Below are positions 8,825-17,643 of a stretch of 64,000 bases of DNA, piece after piece. Source of the DNA: Microbulbifer sp. TB1203 (GTDB lineage Bacteria > Pseudomonadota > Gammaproteobacteria > Pseudomonadales > Cellvibrionaceae). Each line of letters starts with the position of its first letter. The first letter of the stretch is position 1. The notes beneath the pieces are model-generated. The model worked only from the letters and a program-made list of their open reading frames with translations, searched no databases and was not told the origin of the DNA. Position numbers and translations under genes: made by a program. The DNA is taken from NCBI RefSeq assembly GCF_030997045.1, contig NZ_CP116899.1, forward strand, positions 310,001-374,000, given 5' to 3'.

Positions 8825-8854
8825 GTAGGATGGGCAAAGCGCAGCGTGCCCATC
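8825..8854 (+). repeat. GTAGGATGGGCA-family REP upstream of ftsZ
   Basis: Single copy of the same 30-base element found at the ftsQ start (6624), in inverted pairs at 21988-22057 and 55742-55812. Its arms ATGGGCA and TGCCCAT surround GCGCAGC. It ends about 53 bases before the ftsZ ATG. Confidence 0.9.
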
Positions 8855-8907
8855 AATAAATCAGGAACGAACAACAATTTTGGCATGAGCAAAAAAGGGG
8901 AACAGAG

Positions 8908-10104
8908 ATGTTCGAACTAGTCGATAGCGTACAGGACAAGCCTGTCATCAAAGTGATCGGCGTTGGCGGCGGCGGCGGCAATGCTGTGAAGCATATGATC
9001 GTCAGCGAAGTGGAAGGTGTGGATTTCATCTGCGCCAACACCGACGCCCAGGCGCTGAAGGATATTCAGGCGCGCACCATCCTGCAGTTGGGCAACAACA
9101 TCACCCGCGGCCTGGGTGCCGGTGCCAATCCGGAGGTGGGACGCCAGTCGGCTCTGGAGGACCGCGAGCGTATCGCCGAGGTGCTGCAGGGCGCGGACAT
9201 GGTGTTTATCACCGCGGGCATGGGTGGCGGTACCGGCACCGGCGGCGCGCCGATCGTAGCGGAGATCGCCAAGGACCTGGGTATTCTCACCGTGGCGGTG
9301 GTTACCCGCCCATTCAAGATCGAGGGGCGCAAGCGGGCACAGGTGGCCGAGGAGGGCATCCTCGAACTGCGCGACAAGGTGGACTCGCTGATCAGTATCC
9401 CCAACGACCGCCTGCTGGAGGTGCTGGGCAGCAAGGTGACCATGAAGGGTGCCTACAAAGAGGCTGACAATGTGCTGCTGGGCGCAGTCCAGGGTATCGC
9501 CGACCTGATGATCCGCCCCGGCATCATGAACGTGGACTTTGCCGACGTGCGCACCGTTATGTCCGAGATGGGCATGGCGATGATGGGCTCCGGCTCGGCG
9601 GTGGGCGAGAATCGCGCCCGCGAGGCGGCGGAGAAAGCGGTGCGCAGCCCGCTGCTGGACAACGTCAACCTGCAGGGCGCCCGCGGCATCCTGGTGAATA
9701 TCATCACCGGCAGCGAAGAGGGCGGCTGCCAGGAGCTGACCCTGGGCGAGTACTCCGAAGTGGGTGAAATCGTCCAGGAGATCGCCTCCGACGACGCTAC
9801 CGTGGTGATCGGTACTGCGGTGGACGACAAGCTGGGTGACGAGATGCGGGTCACCGTGGTGGCCGCGGGTTTGGGTGAGGGCGCCCAGCAAGCGGCGCGC
9901 CCCACCAAGGTGGTGGACAACACCCGCCGCGCGGAGATGCGCGATACCCGCGATTCCTCGGCTCTGGGTGGTCGCGAGAGTGCGGACAACCGCGCGCGGG
10001 TCGAGAGCGAGCGTCCCAAGCGCCCGGCCCCGACGCTGAATCCGGCGGATGCGGATATGGAGTACCTGGATATCCCCGCGTTCCTGCGCCGCCAGGCGGA
10101 TTAG
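8908..10104 (+). CDS. ftsZ: FtsZ, tubulin-like division GTPase
   Basis: Forms the Z-ring. The 398-residue protein has an N-terminal GTPase domain with IKVIGVGGGGGNAV, the tubulin signature MGGGTGTGGAPIVAEIAK, and the T7-loop region NVDFADVRTVM, then a charged variable linker and the conserved C-terminal peptide YLDIPAFLRRQ that binds FtsA and ZipA. A GGGGAACAGAG ribosome site lies before the ATG. It is the last division gene before a 450-base gap. Confidence 0.99.
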   Translation: MFELVDSVQDKPVIKVIGVGGGGGNAVKHMIVSEVEGVDFICANTDAQALKDIQARTILQLGNNITRGLGAGANPEVGRQSALEDRERIAEVLQGADMVFITAGMGGGTGTGGAPIVAEIAKDLGILTVAVVTRPFKIEGRKRAQVAEEGILELRDKVDSLISIPNDRLLEVLGSKVTMKGAYKEADNVLLGAVQGIADLMIRPGIMNVDFADVRTVMSEMGMAMMGSGSAVGENRAREAAEKAVRSPLLDNVNLQGARGILVNIITGSEEGGCQELTLGEYSEVGEIVQEIASDDATVVIGTAVDDKLGDEMRVTVVAAGLGEGAQQAARPTKVVDNTRRAEMRDTRDSSALGGRESADNRARVESERPKRPAPTLNPADADMEYLDIPAFLRRQAD

Positions 10105-10282
10105 GCTGGGACAAATCGGCAGGATTGCCGATTTGGACGCCGCAGGCGCCCGCAAAGCGGAGAGCGCCAGGGATGGGGCGAATCACCGCGGAGTTCCAGC
10201 TCCGCATGCGGGCTCGCCGGTGCGGACGGCGCTGTCCGGTCAATAACCCCGTTACCCGGGGCGGAAAACCCTGCTCATGTCA

Positions 10283-10308
10283 CCCGGCCCTCCCCCGGGA
10301 GGGCCGGG
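10283..10308. other. Perfect 26-base palindrome after ftsZ
   Basis: Twelve-base GC arms with a two-base centre make a very stable hairpin. It may protect or end the ftsZ mRNA, but there is no run of T after it, so a classical intrinsic terminator is not supported. Confidence 0.6.
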
Positions 10309-10472
10309 CCTCCGCCCCCGGTCAACGCGGGTTAACAATTTTTTACAGCGGTGTGACAGGTACAGGCCGTACAATGATGTTTACAGCCTGGAATTGGCGC
10401 CGAAGTCCTCGCGCTGAGCTATACTGAGGCTAGGGAGCGATGAACTGTACGGAATGACCGTTATGCCAGTTA

Positions 10473-10501
10473 TGGTTTTGGCGTTTGTTTTCTGCTATAG
10501 T
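10473..10501 (+). promoter_or_regulatory. Putative extended -10 promoter for lpxC
   Basis: TGCTATAGT at 10493-10501 matches an extended -10 (TGnTATAAT with one mismatch). The -35 region 17 bases upstream (TGGTTT) is weak, as is normal for extended -10 promoters. It lies 53 bases before the lpxC ATG. Confidence 0.6.
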
Positions 10502-10554
10502 CGCCGGCTTGCTGCGGTCTTTGTGCCGCCTCTTTACCAGAGAACACGACATCT

Positions 10555-11466
10555 ATGATCAAACAGCGCACACTCAAGAATGCTATTCGCGCCACCGGCG
10601 TGGGACTGCACACCGGCAAGAAGGTCGTCCTGACTCTGAAGCCGGCGCCTGTGGATACCGGCATAGTGTTCCGCCGGGTGGACCTGGACCCGGTGGTGGA
10701 AATTGAGGCTCGCGCGGAGAATGTCGGTGACACGCTGCTGTCCACCACCCTGGTCAAAGACGATGTGCGCATCGCCACAGTGGAGCACCTGCTGTCCGCG
10801 ATGGCCGGCCTGGGTATCGACAACGCTATCGTCGAGCTTTCCGCCCAGGAAGTGCCGATTATGGACGGCAGTGCCGGCCCCTTCGTGTTCTTGATCCAGT
10901 CCGCGGGTATCCAGGAGCAATCGGCCCCGAAGAAATTCCTGCGCATCAAGAAGCCGATAACCGTGGAAGAGGGCGACAAGGTAGCCAGCTTTCTGCCGTT
11001 CAACGGCTTTAAAGTGTCTTTCACCATCGATTTCGATCACCCGGTATTCCAGGGGCGCAACCTGACTTCCTCGGTGGACTTTTCCAGCACCTCCTTCGTG
11101 AAGGAAGTGAGCCGTGCGCGCACCTTCGGTTTTATGCACGAGATCGAGTACCTGCGTTCCAAGGGCCTGGTACAGGGCGGCAGCGTGGACAACGCCATTG
11201 TGATCGACCAGTACCGCATTCTGAATGAGGGCGGGTTACGCTACGAAGACGAATTTGTTAAACACAAGATTCTGGACGCCATCGGCGACCTCTACTTGCT
11301 GGGCACCAGCCTGATCGGCGAGTTCAGGGCGCACAAGTCCGGTCACGCCCTCAATAACAAATCCCTGCGCACCTTGATGGCGCAGGAGGACGCCTGGGAG
11401 ATGGTGACCTTCGAAGACGAAGAGGAAGCGCCTATCTCCTACGTCAAACCGATACTGGCGGTATAG
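10555..11466 (+). CDS. lpxC: LpxC, UDP-3-O-acyl-GlcNAc deacetylase
   Basis: Zinc deacetylase catalysing the committed step of lipid A synthesis. The 303-residue protein keeps the zinc ligands and catalytic residues: H78 in TVEHLLSAM, H237 and D241 in KHKILDAIGDL, and H264 in SGHALNN. It starts MIKQRTLKNAIRATGVGLHT, the standard N-terminus. Position directly after ftsZ is the classical gammaproteobacterial order. A clear intrinsic terminator follows. Confidence 0.98.
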   Translation: MIKQRTLKNAIRATGVGLHTGKKVVLTLKPAPVDTGIVFRRVDLDPVVEIEARAENVGDTLLSTTLVKDDVRIATVEHLLSAMAGLGIDNAIVELSAQEVPIMDGSAGPFVFLIQSAGIQEQSAPKKFLRIKKPITVEEGDKVASFLPFNGFKVSFTIDFDHPVFQGRNLTSSVDFSSTSFVKEVSRARTFGFMHEIEYLRSKGLVQGGSVDNAIVIDQYRILNEGGLRYEDEFVKHKILDAIGDLYLLGTSLIGEFRAHKSGHALNNKSLRTLMAQEDAWEMVTFEDEEEAPISYVKPILAV

Positions 11467-11475
11467 GCTTAGCAG

Positions 11476-11505
11476 AAAACCGGCACGAAAATTGCCGGTT
11501 TTTTT
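11476..11505 (+). terminator. Intrinsic terminator after lpxC
   Basis: Stem AAAACCGGCA / TGCCGGTTTT with a 7-base loop, followed by a run of T, ten bases after the lpxC stop. Confidence 0.93.
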
Positions 11506-11559
11506 GTGAAGCATACATATGTTTGGGCGAACACAAGGTTCGTCCCTGCGGCGCATTCT

Positions 11560-11625
11560 CGTCGTTCCGGCGTAGGCCGGAACCCAGGCGCCACTGGACT
11601 GGATACCGGCCTGCGCCGGTATGAC
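11560..11625. repeat. GTCATTCCGGCG-family repeat between lpxC and the M23 gene
   Basis: GTTCCGGCGTAGGCCGGAAC, then about 20 bases and GATACCGGCCTGCGCCGGTATGAC. This 'GTCATTCCGGCGAAGGCCGGAATCC' type recurs at about 15771, 19685, 24207, 32571, 34910, 35140 and 35485-35580. The rest of the 376-base gap (11467-11842) holds the terminator, this repeat and a palindrome at 11691. Confidence 0.8.
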
Positions 11626-11690
11626 TAGTGCTAGAGTATCTACGAGCCCACGAAGCAGTTCCTGACAATTTTGTGCGCTTGTAACAATTT

Positions 11691-11704
11691 TTGTCAGCTG
11701 ACAA
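11691..11704. promoter_or_regulatory. 14-base perfect palindrome TTGTCAGCTGACAA upstream of the M23 gene
   Basis: Perfect dyad about 140 bases before the M23 peptidase start; half-site-like TCAGCTGA recurs at about 11725-11733. The AT-rich stretch around it contains TTGTAACAATTTTTGTCA. It could be an operator or part of the promoter; no regulator is identifiable. Confidence 0.4.
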
Positions 11705-11842
11705 GTGTTACATTGGGCACGTCAGTCAGCTGAACAGCCATCTGGACGGCGTGAGACGAAGCATGGAAGTGGGTAGTCGGGCTTCGGCACAGAGCAATAC
11801 GAAAACAACAAATTGTCGTAATTCACACACGCCTGTCCTGTT

Positions 11843-12778
11843 ATGAAAGTAATCCTGGTCAATGAGCGCGGCGGTACGCGCAGCTTTAACTTTGGCGGCC
11901 TGAGTAGGGCGCTGCTGGGGCTGTGTCTGCTGGGTTTACCGGTAGGAGCCTTCTGGATCGGCATCAACCTGCCGGTGGCGGAGACGGATGCCTTCGATTC
12001 CCGCACCGCGAAAGCCTGGAACAAGGCTCTGCGCAAGCAGCAGCAGCAGATCGAAGAGGCCGACCGTCAGGCCCACGAGCAGCTCACGGCATTTACCGTA
12101 AAACTGGCGGAAATGCAGGCCCGCCTTACCCGCCTCGATGCTCTCGGTGAACGCCTCACCACTGTCGCCAAGTTGGACCAGGGCGAATTCCAATTCGGCA
12201 ACGCCCCCGCCGTGGGTGGGCCGGAAGACCCGGGTATTGCCGGCGCCTCTGAGCTGCCCTACCAGCCGCCGGAGTTCCTCGAGGTTATCGACGACCTGTC
12301 CGATCAGATCGAAGACCGCCAGATGCAACTGGCCACCCTGGAATCGCTAATGGCCAGGCGCCAGTTGCAGGACGAGCAGTTTATCGCCGGCCGGCCCATC
12401 AGCCGCGGCTGGATGTCCTCCCGCTACGGTTATCGCACCGACCCCTTCAGCGGCCGCCGCTCCTGGCATAAAGGAGTGGATTTTGCCGGCAAGAAAGGCT
12501 CCGACGTGGTCTCAGTGGCCGCCGGGGTGGTGACCTGGGCGGAGGATCGCCACGGCTACGGCAAGCTGGTGGAAATCAACCACGGCAATGGCTACAAGAC
12601 CCGCTACGGTCACAATAGCGACGTCAAGGTCAAAGTGGGCGACGTGGTGAAGAAGGGGCAGGTGATTGCCCTGATGGGCTCCAGCGGCCGCTCCACCGGT
12701 CCCCACGTCCACTTCGAGGTCTACAAGAACGACCGCCCGGTAGACCCCGCCAGCTACATTCGCCGCACCGGCAGATAA
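11843..12778 (+). CDS. M23-family (LytM-type) murein endopeptidase
   Basis: Membrane-anchored periplasmic peptidase expected to cleave peptidoglycan cross-links, or a LytM factor that activates amidases. The 311 residues comprise a short cytoplasmic start, one transmembrane segment at about 22-42, a Gln/Glu-rich coiled coil at about 58-115, a linker, and a LytM domain from about 185. All four metal/catalytic positions of active enzymes are present: H209 and D213 (HKGVDFA), H288 and H290 (HVHFE), so it is probably active. It occupies the lpxC-secA interval, where enterobacteria carry secM, as in pseudomonads. The start MKVILVNERGG follows a poor ribosome site. Confidence 0.9.
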   Translation: MKVILVNERGGTRSFNFGGLSRALLGLCLLGLPVGAFWIGINLPVAETDAFDSRTAKAWNKALRKQQQQIEEADRQAHEQLTAFTVKLAEMQARLTRLDALGERLTTVAKLDQGEFQFGNAPAVGGPEDPGIAGASELPYQPPEFLEVIDDLSDQIEDRQMQLATLESLMARRQLQDEQFIAGRPISRGWMSSRYGYRTDPFSGRRSWHKGVDFAGKKGSDVVSVAAGVVTWAEDRHGYGKLVEINHGNGYKTRYGHNSDVKVKVGDVVKKGQVIALMGSSGRSTGPHVHFEVYKNDRPVDPASYIRRTGR

Positions 12779-12917
12779 CAGCTAATCTCTCCGTATCGCG
12801 CAACCGGCAGCTCCCCCGGGGAGTTGCCAGTCGTTGCGCCTTCCTGTTTACTTGCACCCCTTTACGGGTGATTCCCGCGGCCCGCGCCGCAATCCAGATT
12901 CAAGTGGTTTCTACATA

Positions 12918-15665
12918 ATGATTGGCACACTGATAAAAGCAGTCTTCGGCACCAAAAACGATCGCGAACTGAAACGCATGCGCCGCGTGGTGACACAGGT
13001 GAACGCGCTGGAGGAGGAGTACCAGCAGCTCGACGACGATGCGCTGAAAGCCAAGACAGCGGAATTCAAGCAGCGCCTCGCCGATGGCGAGACCCTGGAT
13101 CAACTGCTGCCGGAGGCCTTCGCCGCGGTGCGCGAGGCCAGCCGCCGCACCCTGGGCCTGCGCCATTTCGACGTCCAGCTGATCGGCGGCATGACCCTGC
13201 ACGAGGGCCACATCGCGGAAATGCGCACCGGCGAGGGCAAGACCCTAGTGGCCACGCTGCCCGCCTACCTGAACGCGCTGGAGGACAAGGGTGTACATAT
13301 CGTCACTGTGAACGATTACCTGGCCAGCCGCGACGCCAACTGGATGCGCCCGGTGTACGAATTCCTCGGCCTCACTGTGGGCGTGATCGTCTCCCAGCAG
13401 CCCCCGGAGGAGAAAAAGGCGGCATACCAGGCGGATATTACTTACGGCACTAACAACGAATTCGGTTTCGACTACCTGCGCGACAACATGGTGCTGCGCA
13501 GGGAAGACCGCACCCAGCGCCCGCAGAACTTCGCCATCGTCGACGAGGTGGACTCCATTCTGATCGACGAAGCGCGTACGCCGCTGATTATTTCCGGCGC
13601 CGCCGAGGACTCCTCGCACCTCTACCTGGCCATGAACAAACTGGTGCCACAGCTGCAGAGGGCGGAAGAGGGCGGCGAAGGCCACTACACGGTGGACGAG
13701 AAGACCCGCCAGGTGGAACTCACCGAGGAGGGCCACCAGTTGATCGAGGACCTGCTCGCACGCAGCGGCCTCCTGAAGGAAGAAGAATCCCTCTACTCCC
13801 CGGGCAACCTGGGTCTGCTGCACCATGTGCACGCGGCGCTGCGCGCTCACGTGCTGTTCCATAAAGATGTGGATTACATAGTGCAGAACGGTCAGGTGGT
13901 ACTGATCGACGAGCACACCGGCCGTACCATGCCGGGCCGGCGGTTGTCCGAGGGATTGCATCAGGCGCTGGAGGCGAAGGAAAACGTCCAGATCCAGAGC
14001 GAGAGCCAGACCCTGGCCTCTACCACCTTCCAGAACCTGTTCCGCTTCTACCCCAAGCTGTCGGGTATGACCGGTACCGCGGATACCGAGGCGTTCGAAT
14101 TCCGCCAGATCTACGGCCTGGACGTGGTGGTGATACCCACCAACAAACCCACGCAGCGGGACGACCTCAACGACCTGGTCTATCTGAGCACGGACGAAAA
14201 GATGGAGGCCATTATCGAGGACATCAAGTACTGCCGTGACAAGCAGGCGCCGATCCTCGTGGGCACCGCCTCCATCGAAACCTCCGAGGCGATGTCCCAG
14301 CGCCTGACCAAGGCCGGCATCAAGCACCAGGTGCTCAACGCCAAGTACCACGAGCGCGAGGCGCAGATTATCGCCCAGGCGGGCCGCCCGGGCACCGTCA
14401 CCATCGCCACCAATATGGCCGGCCGCGGTACCGATATCGTGCTCGGCGGCAACTGGGAGGCGGAGGTCGAGGAGCTGCGCGAGAAAGAGCAGCGCGAGCC
14501 CACCGAAGCGGAAATCGAGGCGATCAAAGCCGAGTGGCAGAAGCGCCACGACACCGTGATCGAGGCCGGCGGCCTGCATATTATCGGCACCGAGCGTCAC
14601 GAGTCCCGCCGCATCGACAACCAGCTGCGCGGTCGCGCCGGCCGCCAGGGCGACCCCGGGGTGACTCGTTTCTACCTGTCCCTGGAAGACAACCTGATGC
14701 GCATCTTCGCCTCAGACCGGGTGAAGAACTTTATGCAGATGCTGGGCATGGAGAAAGGCGAGGCCATCGAGCACCGCATGGTTTCCAACGCCATCGAGAA
14801 GGCCCAGCGCCGCGTGGAGGGCCGCAACTTCGATATCCGCAAGCAGTTGCTGGAATACGACGACGTGGCCAACGACCAGCGCCGGGTGATCTACGGCCAG
14901 CGCAACGAACTGCTGGAAGCGGACAATATCAGCGACACCATTGCCGCGATTCGCGAGGACGTGGTCAACGAACTGATCTCCGGTTTCATGCCGCCGCAGA
15001 GTGTGGAAGAGCAGTGGGATATTCCCGGCCTGGAAAAACAGCTCGCCGGCGAACTGGGCCTGGAGCTGCCGGTTCAGCAGTGGCTGGATGAAGACCGCAC
15101 CCTGCACGAGGAGAGCCTGCGCGAAAAAATTATCCAAGAGGCCCAGAAGGCCTACGCGACCAAGGTAGAGCGCATAGCCGAGTCCTCCGGCGACGCCAAC
15201 CTGATGCCCACCATCGAGCGGCAGATTATGCTGCAGGTGCTGGACCAACTGTGGAAGGAACACCTCGCGAGCCAGGACCACCTGCGCGCCGGCATCGGCC
15301 TGCGGGCCTACGCCAACAAGAACCCCAAACAGGAGTTCAAGCGGGAGTCCTTCCACCTGTTCCAGAGCATGCTCGACAATCTCAAGCACGAGGTGATCCG
15401 CATCCTCGCCCACGTCGAGCCCATGACCCGCGAGCAGATGGAAGAGATGGAACAGCGCCGCCTGGAACAGCAGCGCCGCCAGCAACTGGAACTGCAGCAC
15501 GCCCAGGCCTCGGCCATGCCCGAAGCGGAAGAAGCGGACATGGCCGCTCCGCCGCCGACGCGCCGCGGCCCCAAGGTGGGCCGCAATGATCCTTGCCCCT
15601 GTGGCTCGGGAAAAAAATACAAACAGTGCCACGGCAAGCTGGCTTCCTCCCCCACGCCCCGTTGA
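12918..15665 (+). CDS. secA: SecA, preprotein translocase ATPase
   Basis: Motor that drives unfolded preproteins through SecYEG. The 915-residue product starts MIGTLIKAVFGTKNDRELKRM, the standard SecA N-terminus; the 28-residue upstream extension of the frame (from 12834) has no family counterpart. Seen in order: Walker A MRTGEGKTL, DEVDSILIDEARTPLIISG, TNMAGRGTDIVLGG, RIDNQLRGRAGRQGDPG, and the C-terminal zinc motif CPCGSGKKYKQCH that binds SecB and phospholipids. No secM is present upstream, so secretion-responsive control, if any, must work differently. Confidence 0.98.
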   Translation: MIGTLIKAVFGTKNDRELKRMRRVVTQVNALEEEYQQLDDDALKAKTAEFKQRLADGETLDQLLPEAFAAVREASRRTLGLRHFDVQLIGGMTLHEGHIAEMRTGEGKTLVATLPAYLNALEDKGVHIVTVNDYLASRDANWMRPVYEFLGLTVGVIVSQQPPEEKKAAYQADITYGTNNEFGFDYLRDNMVLRREDRTQRPQNFAIVDEVDSILIDEARTPLIISGAAEDSSHLYLAMNKLVPQLQRAEEGGEGHYTVDEKTRQVELTEEGHQLIEDLLARSGLLKEEESLYSPGNLGLLHHVHAALRAHVLFHKDVDYIVQNGQVVLIDEHTGRTMPGRRLSEGLHQALEAKENVQIQSESQTLASTTFQNLFRFYPKLSGMTGTADTEAFEFRQIYGLDVVVIPTNKPTQRDDLNDLVYLSTDEKMEAIIEDIKYCRDKQAPILVGTASIETSEAMSQRLTKAGIKHQVLNAKYHEREAQIIAQAGRPGTVTIATNMAGRGTDIVLGGNWEAEVEELREKEQREPTEAEIEAIKAEWQKRHDTVIEAGGLHIIGTERHESRRIDNQLRGRAGRQGDPGVTRFYLSLEDNLMRIFASDRVKNFMQMLGMEKGEAIEHRMVSNAIEKAQRRVEGRNFDIRKQLLEYDDVANDQRRVIYGQRNELLEADNISDTIAAIREDVVNELISGFMPPQSVEEQWDIPGLEKQLAGELGLELPVQQWLDEDRTLHEESLREKIIQEAQKAYATKVERIAESSGDANLMPTIERQIMLQVLDQLWKEHLASQDHLRAGIGLRAYANKNPKQEFKRESFHLFQSMLDNLKHEVIRILAHVEPMTREQMEEMEQRRLEQQRRQQLELQHAQASAMPEAEEADMAAPPPTRRGPKVGRNDPCPCGSGKKYKQCHGKLASSPTPR

Positions 15666-15671
15666 TACAAA

Positions 15672-15849
15672 CTTCCCTCTCCCGCTTGCGGGAGAGGGGC
15701 CGGGACCTCCAGCTCCGCCCTGGGAACGCCGAGCTCCAGCTCGGCAACGGGCCGCAGGCCCATTAAACTCCGTCATACCGGCGAACGCCGGTATCCAGGA
15801 AGGAAACCACCGGGCGTAAATCTGGATTCCGGCATTCGCCGGAATGACG
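15672..15849. repeat. Block of four repeat elements between secA and argJ
   Basis: In order: CCCTCTCCCGCTTGCGGGAG at about 15676, an element GGGAACGCCGAGCTCCAGCT followed by CGGGCCGCAGGCCC (15722-15760), then two copies of the GTCATTCCGGCG family at about 15771-15797 and inverted at 15822-15849. Each type recurs elsewhere in the window. The 229-base gap is nearly all repeat. Confidence 0.85.
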
Positions 15850-15894
15850 ATAGTCAGTTAATCTTGAAGGAGCGGCATTGGGCCGCGGTAAAAA

Positions 15895-17097
15895 ATGCCC
15901 CAAAACAAACTCCCTCAAATCCCCGGCATCCGCCTGGCTGCCGTCCCCGCCAAAATCAAAAACTGGCAGCGGGACGACCTGCTGCTGATCGAAATCAACG
16001 AAGGTGCCGCGGTCTCCGCCACCTTCACCCAAAACGCCTTCTGCGCGGCGCCGGTCACCGTGGCCAAAGAGCATCTGCGCAAGGGCAATATCCGCGCATT
16101 GCTGATCAACGCCGGTAACGCCAACGCCGCCACCGGCGAACGCGGCCTGCGCGATGCTCGCGCCTGCTGCGCAGCAGTGGCCGACTCAATGAATATCGAT
16201 GCGGAGCAAGTACTGCCATTCAGCACCGGCGTTATCGGCGAACACCTGCCGCTGCAAAAAATCCTGGATGCCATTCCCGGCGCCGCGGCAAAGCTGCAGG
16301 TGGATAACTGGCAGCAGGCCGCCAAAGCCATTATGACCACGGACACAGTCGCCAAGACTGCCAGTCGCACCGTGGAAATTGCGGGAGAGCAAATCCGGGT
16401 GGTGGGCATCGCCAAGGGCGCGGGCATGATCCAGCCCAATATGGCCACCATGCTCGCCTATGTGGCGACGGACGCGGCCGTGCCGCAACCGCTGCTGGAT
16501 GAACTGGTGAAGGAAGCGGTGGCAGCCTCCTTCAATCGCATCAGTATCGACGGTGACACCTCAACCAATGACGCCTGCGTATTGATCGCAAGCGGCACCA
16601 CAGGCCCGCAGATCGGCGATGTCAGGAGCGCGGAGTACCAACAGCTGAAGGCCGCGATTGTCGAAGTGCATATCGAACTGGCCCAGGCCGTAGTGCGCGA
16701 CGGCGAGGGCGCCACCAAGTTTGTCACCGTCGAGGTAACCGGAGCGGCCTCCAGCGAAGAGGCGTTGAAGGTCGCCTTTGAGGTGGGTGAATCTCCACTG
16801 GTCAAAACCGCCCTTTACGCCTCAGACCCCAACTGGGGCCGCCTGGTAATGGCCATCGGCAATGCCGGCCTGGATCGGTTGGATACAGAGAAGGTCAATA
16901 TTTACCTGGACGAGGTGCAGGTGGTGGAGGCCGGCGGCCGAGCAACCGATTACACGGAAGAAGCCGGACAGAAGGTTTTCAGCCTGCCGGAATTCACCAT
17001 CACCGTGGACCTGGGCCGCGGCGATTGCCGCGAGCATATCTGGACCTGCGACTTCTCCCACGAATATGTCACCATCAACGCCGAATACCGGACATAA
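15895..17097 (+). CDS. argJ: ArgJ, glutamate N-acetyltransferase / amino-acid acetyltransferase
   Basis: Transfers acetyl from N-acetylornithine to glutamate (and may use acetyl-CoA) in arginine synthesis. It self-cleaves: the processing site is in KGAGMIQPNMATML, with T185 as predicted nucleophile and first residue of the beta chain. GDTSTNDACVLIASG and the terminal NAEYRT are also family features. 400 residues. ATG 15895 has no good ribosome site; a degenerate GGAGCGGC..GGGCCGCG repeat sits just upstream, so the 5' region may have been remodelled. mutT follows after 10 bases. Confidence 0.96.
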   Translation: MPQNKLPQIPGIRLAAVPAKIKNWQRDDLLLIEINEGAAVSATFTQNAFCAAPVTVAKEHLRKGNIRALLINAGNANAATGERGLRDARACCAAVADSMNIDAEQVLPFSTGVIGEHLPLQKILDAIPGAAAKLQVDNWQQAAKAIMTTDTVAKTASRTVEIAGEQIRVVGIAKGAGMIQPNMATMLAYVATDAAVPQPLLDELVKEAVAASFNRISIDGDTSTNDACVLIASGTTGPQIGDVRSAEYQQLKAAIVEVHIELAQAVVRDGEGATKFVTVEVTGAASSEEALKVAFEVGESPLVKTALYASDPNWGRLVMAIGNAGLDRLDTEKVNIYLDEVQVVEAGGRATDYTEEAGQKVFSLPEFTITVDLGRGDCREHIWTCDFSHEYVTINAEYRT

Positions 17098-17107
17098 GGC
17101 GCATCTG

Positions 17108-17512
17108 ATGGGAAAGGTTGTTCACGTCGCCGTGGGAGTAGTCCTGCGCGAGGACGGCAAGATCCTGATCGCCCGCCGCCCGGAGCACCTGCATATGGGC
17201 GGCCGCTGGGAATTTCCCGGCGGCAAGGTGGAAGCGGGTGAAAAGGTAGAGGAGGCGCTCGCCCGGGAATTGCGCGAGGAAGTGGCCATCGAGGTCCAGA
17301 CCCTGGCGCCACTGACGGAAATCCGCCACGACTACCTGGAAAAAACCGTGCTGCTGGACACCTGGTGGGTCACAGAGTTTACCGGCGAAGCCCGCGGCCT
17401 GGAGGGCCAGGAAACCGCTTGGGTAACAGCCGGCGAACTAAACGACTACCAGTTCCCCGAAGCCAACGGAGCCATCATCGAAGCCATCGAACTGGCTAAA
17501 TCCCGCCGGTAG
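17108..17512 (+). CDS. mutT: MutT-type Nudix hydrolase (8-oxo-dGTP diphosphatase)
   Basis: Sanitises the nucleotide pool by hydrolysing 8-oxo-dGTP. The 134-residue protein starts MGKVVHVAVGVVL and carries the Nudix box from the second G of FPGGKVEAGE through RELREEVAIEV; the box's conserved glycine after the EE pair is Ala here. The argJ-mutT arrangement downstream of secA is familiar from related gammaproteobacteria. The TAG stop (17510-17512) lies within the GTAG of a REP element, so the extreme C-terminus (KSRR) abuts the repeat. Confidence 0.93.
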   Translation: MGKVVHVAVGVVLREDGKILIARRPEHLHMGGRWEFPGGKVEAGEKVEEALARELREEVAIEVQTLAPLTEIRHDYLEKTVLLDTWWVTEFTGEARGLEGQETAWVTAGELNDYQFPEANGAIIEAIELAKSRR

Positions 17513-17578
17513 GAGCCTGCTTGCAGGCGAACCCTGGGAACGCCGAGCTCCAGCTCGGCAACGGGCCGCAGGCCCGCT
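17509..17578. repeat. REP at the mutT stop plus GCCGAGCTCCAGCTCGGC element
   Basis: GTAGGAGCCTGCTTGCAGGC begins three bases before the end of mutT and contains its stop codon. Behind it is GGAACGCCGAGCTCCAGCT and CGGGCCGCAGGCCCG. Confidence 0.88.
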
Positions 17579-17643
17579 CTCCTTATACCCATCCCCAAGC
17601 AGGCCATTGACATATCCTACTGTGTACATACGCTGTATGTACG

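Larger units (their letters stand above)
10105..10554. other. ftsZ-lpxC intergenic region
   Basis: A 450-base non-coding gap. It holds a strong palindrome at 10283-10308 (12-base arms CCCGGCCCTCCC / GGGAGGGCCGGG, 2-base centre) with no T-tract behind it, GC-rich sequence before it, and AT-richer sequence after about 10330 leading to the lpxC promoter. No ORF with recognisable content. Confidence 0.7.

Noticed and set aside
10283..10308. Intrinsic terminator after ftsZ.
   Set aside because: Strong dyad but no T-tract; kept only as a palindrome.
10420..10425. TATACT with TTGGCG upstream as a second lpxC promoter.
   Set aside because: Spacer of 20 bases is too long for a confident call.
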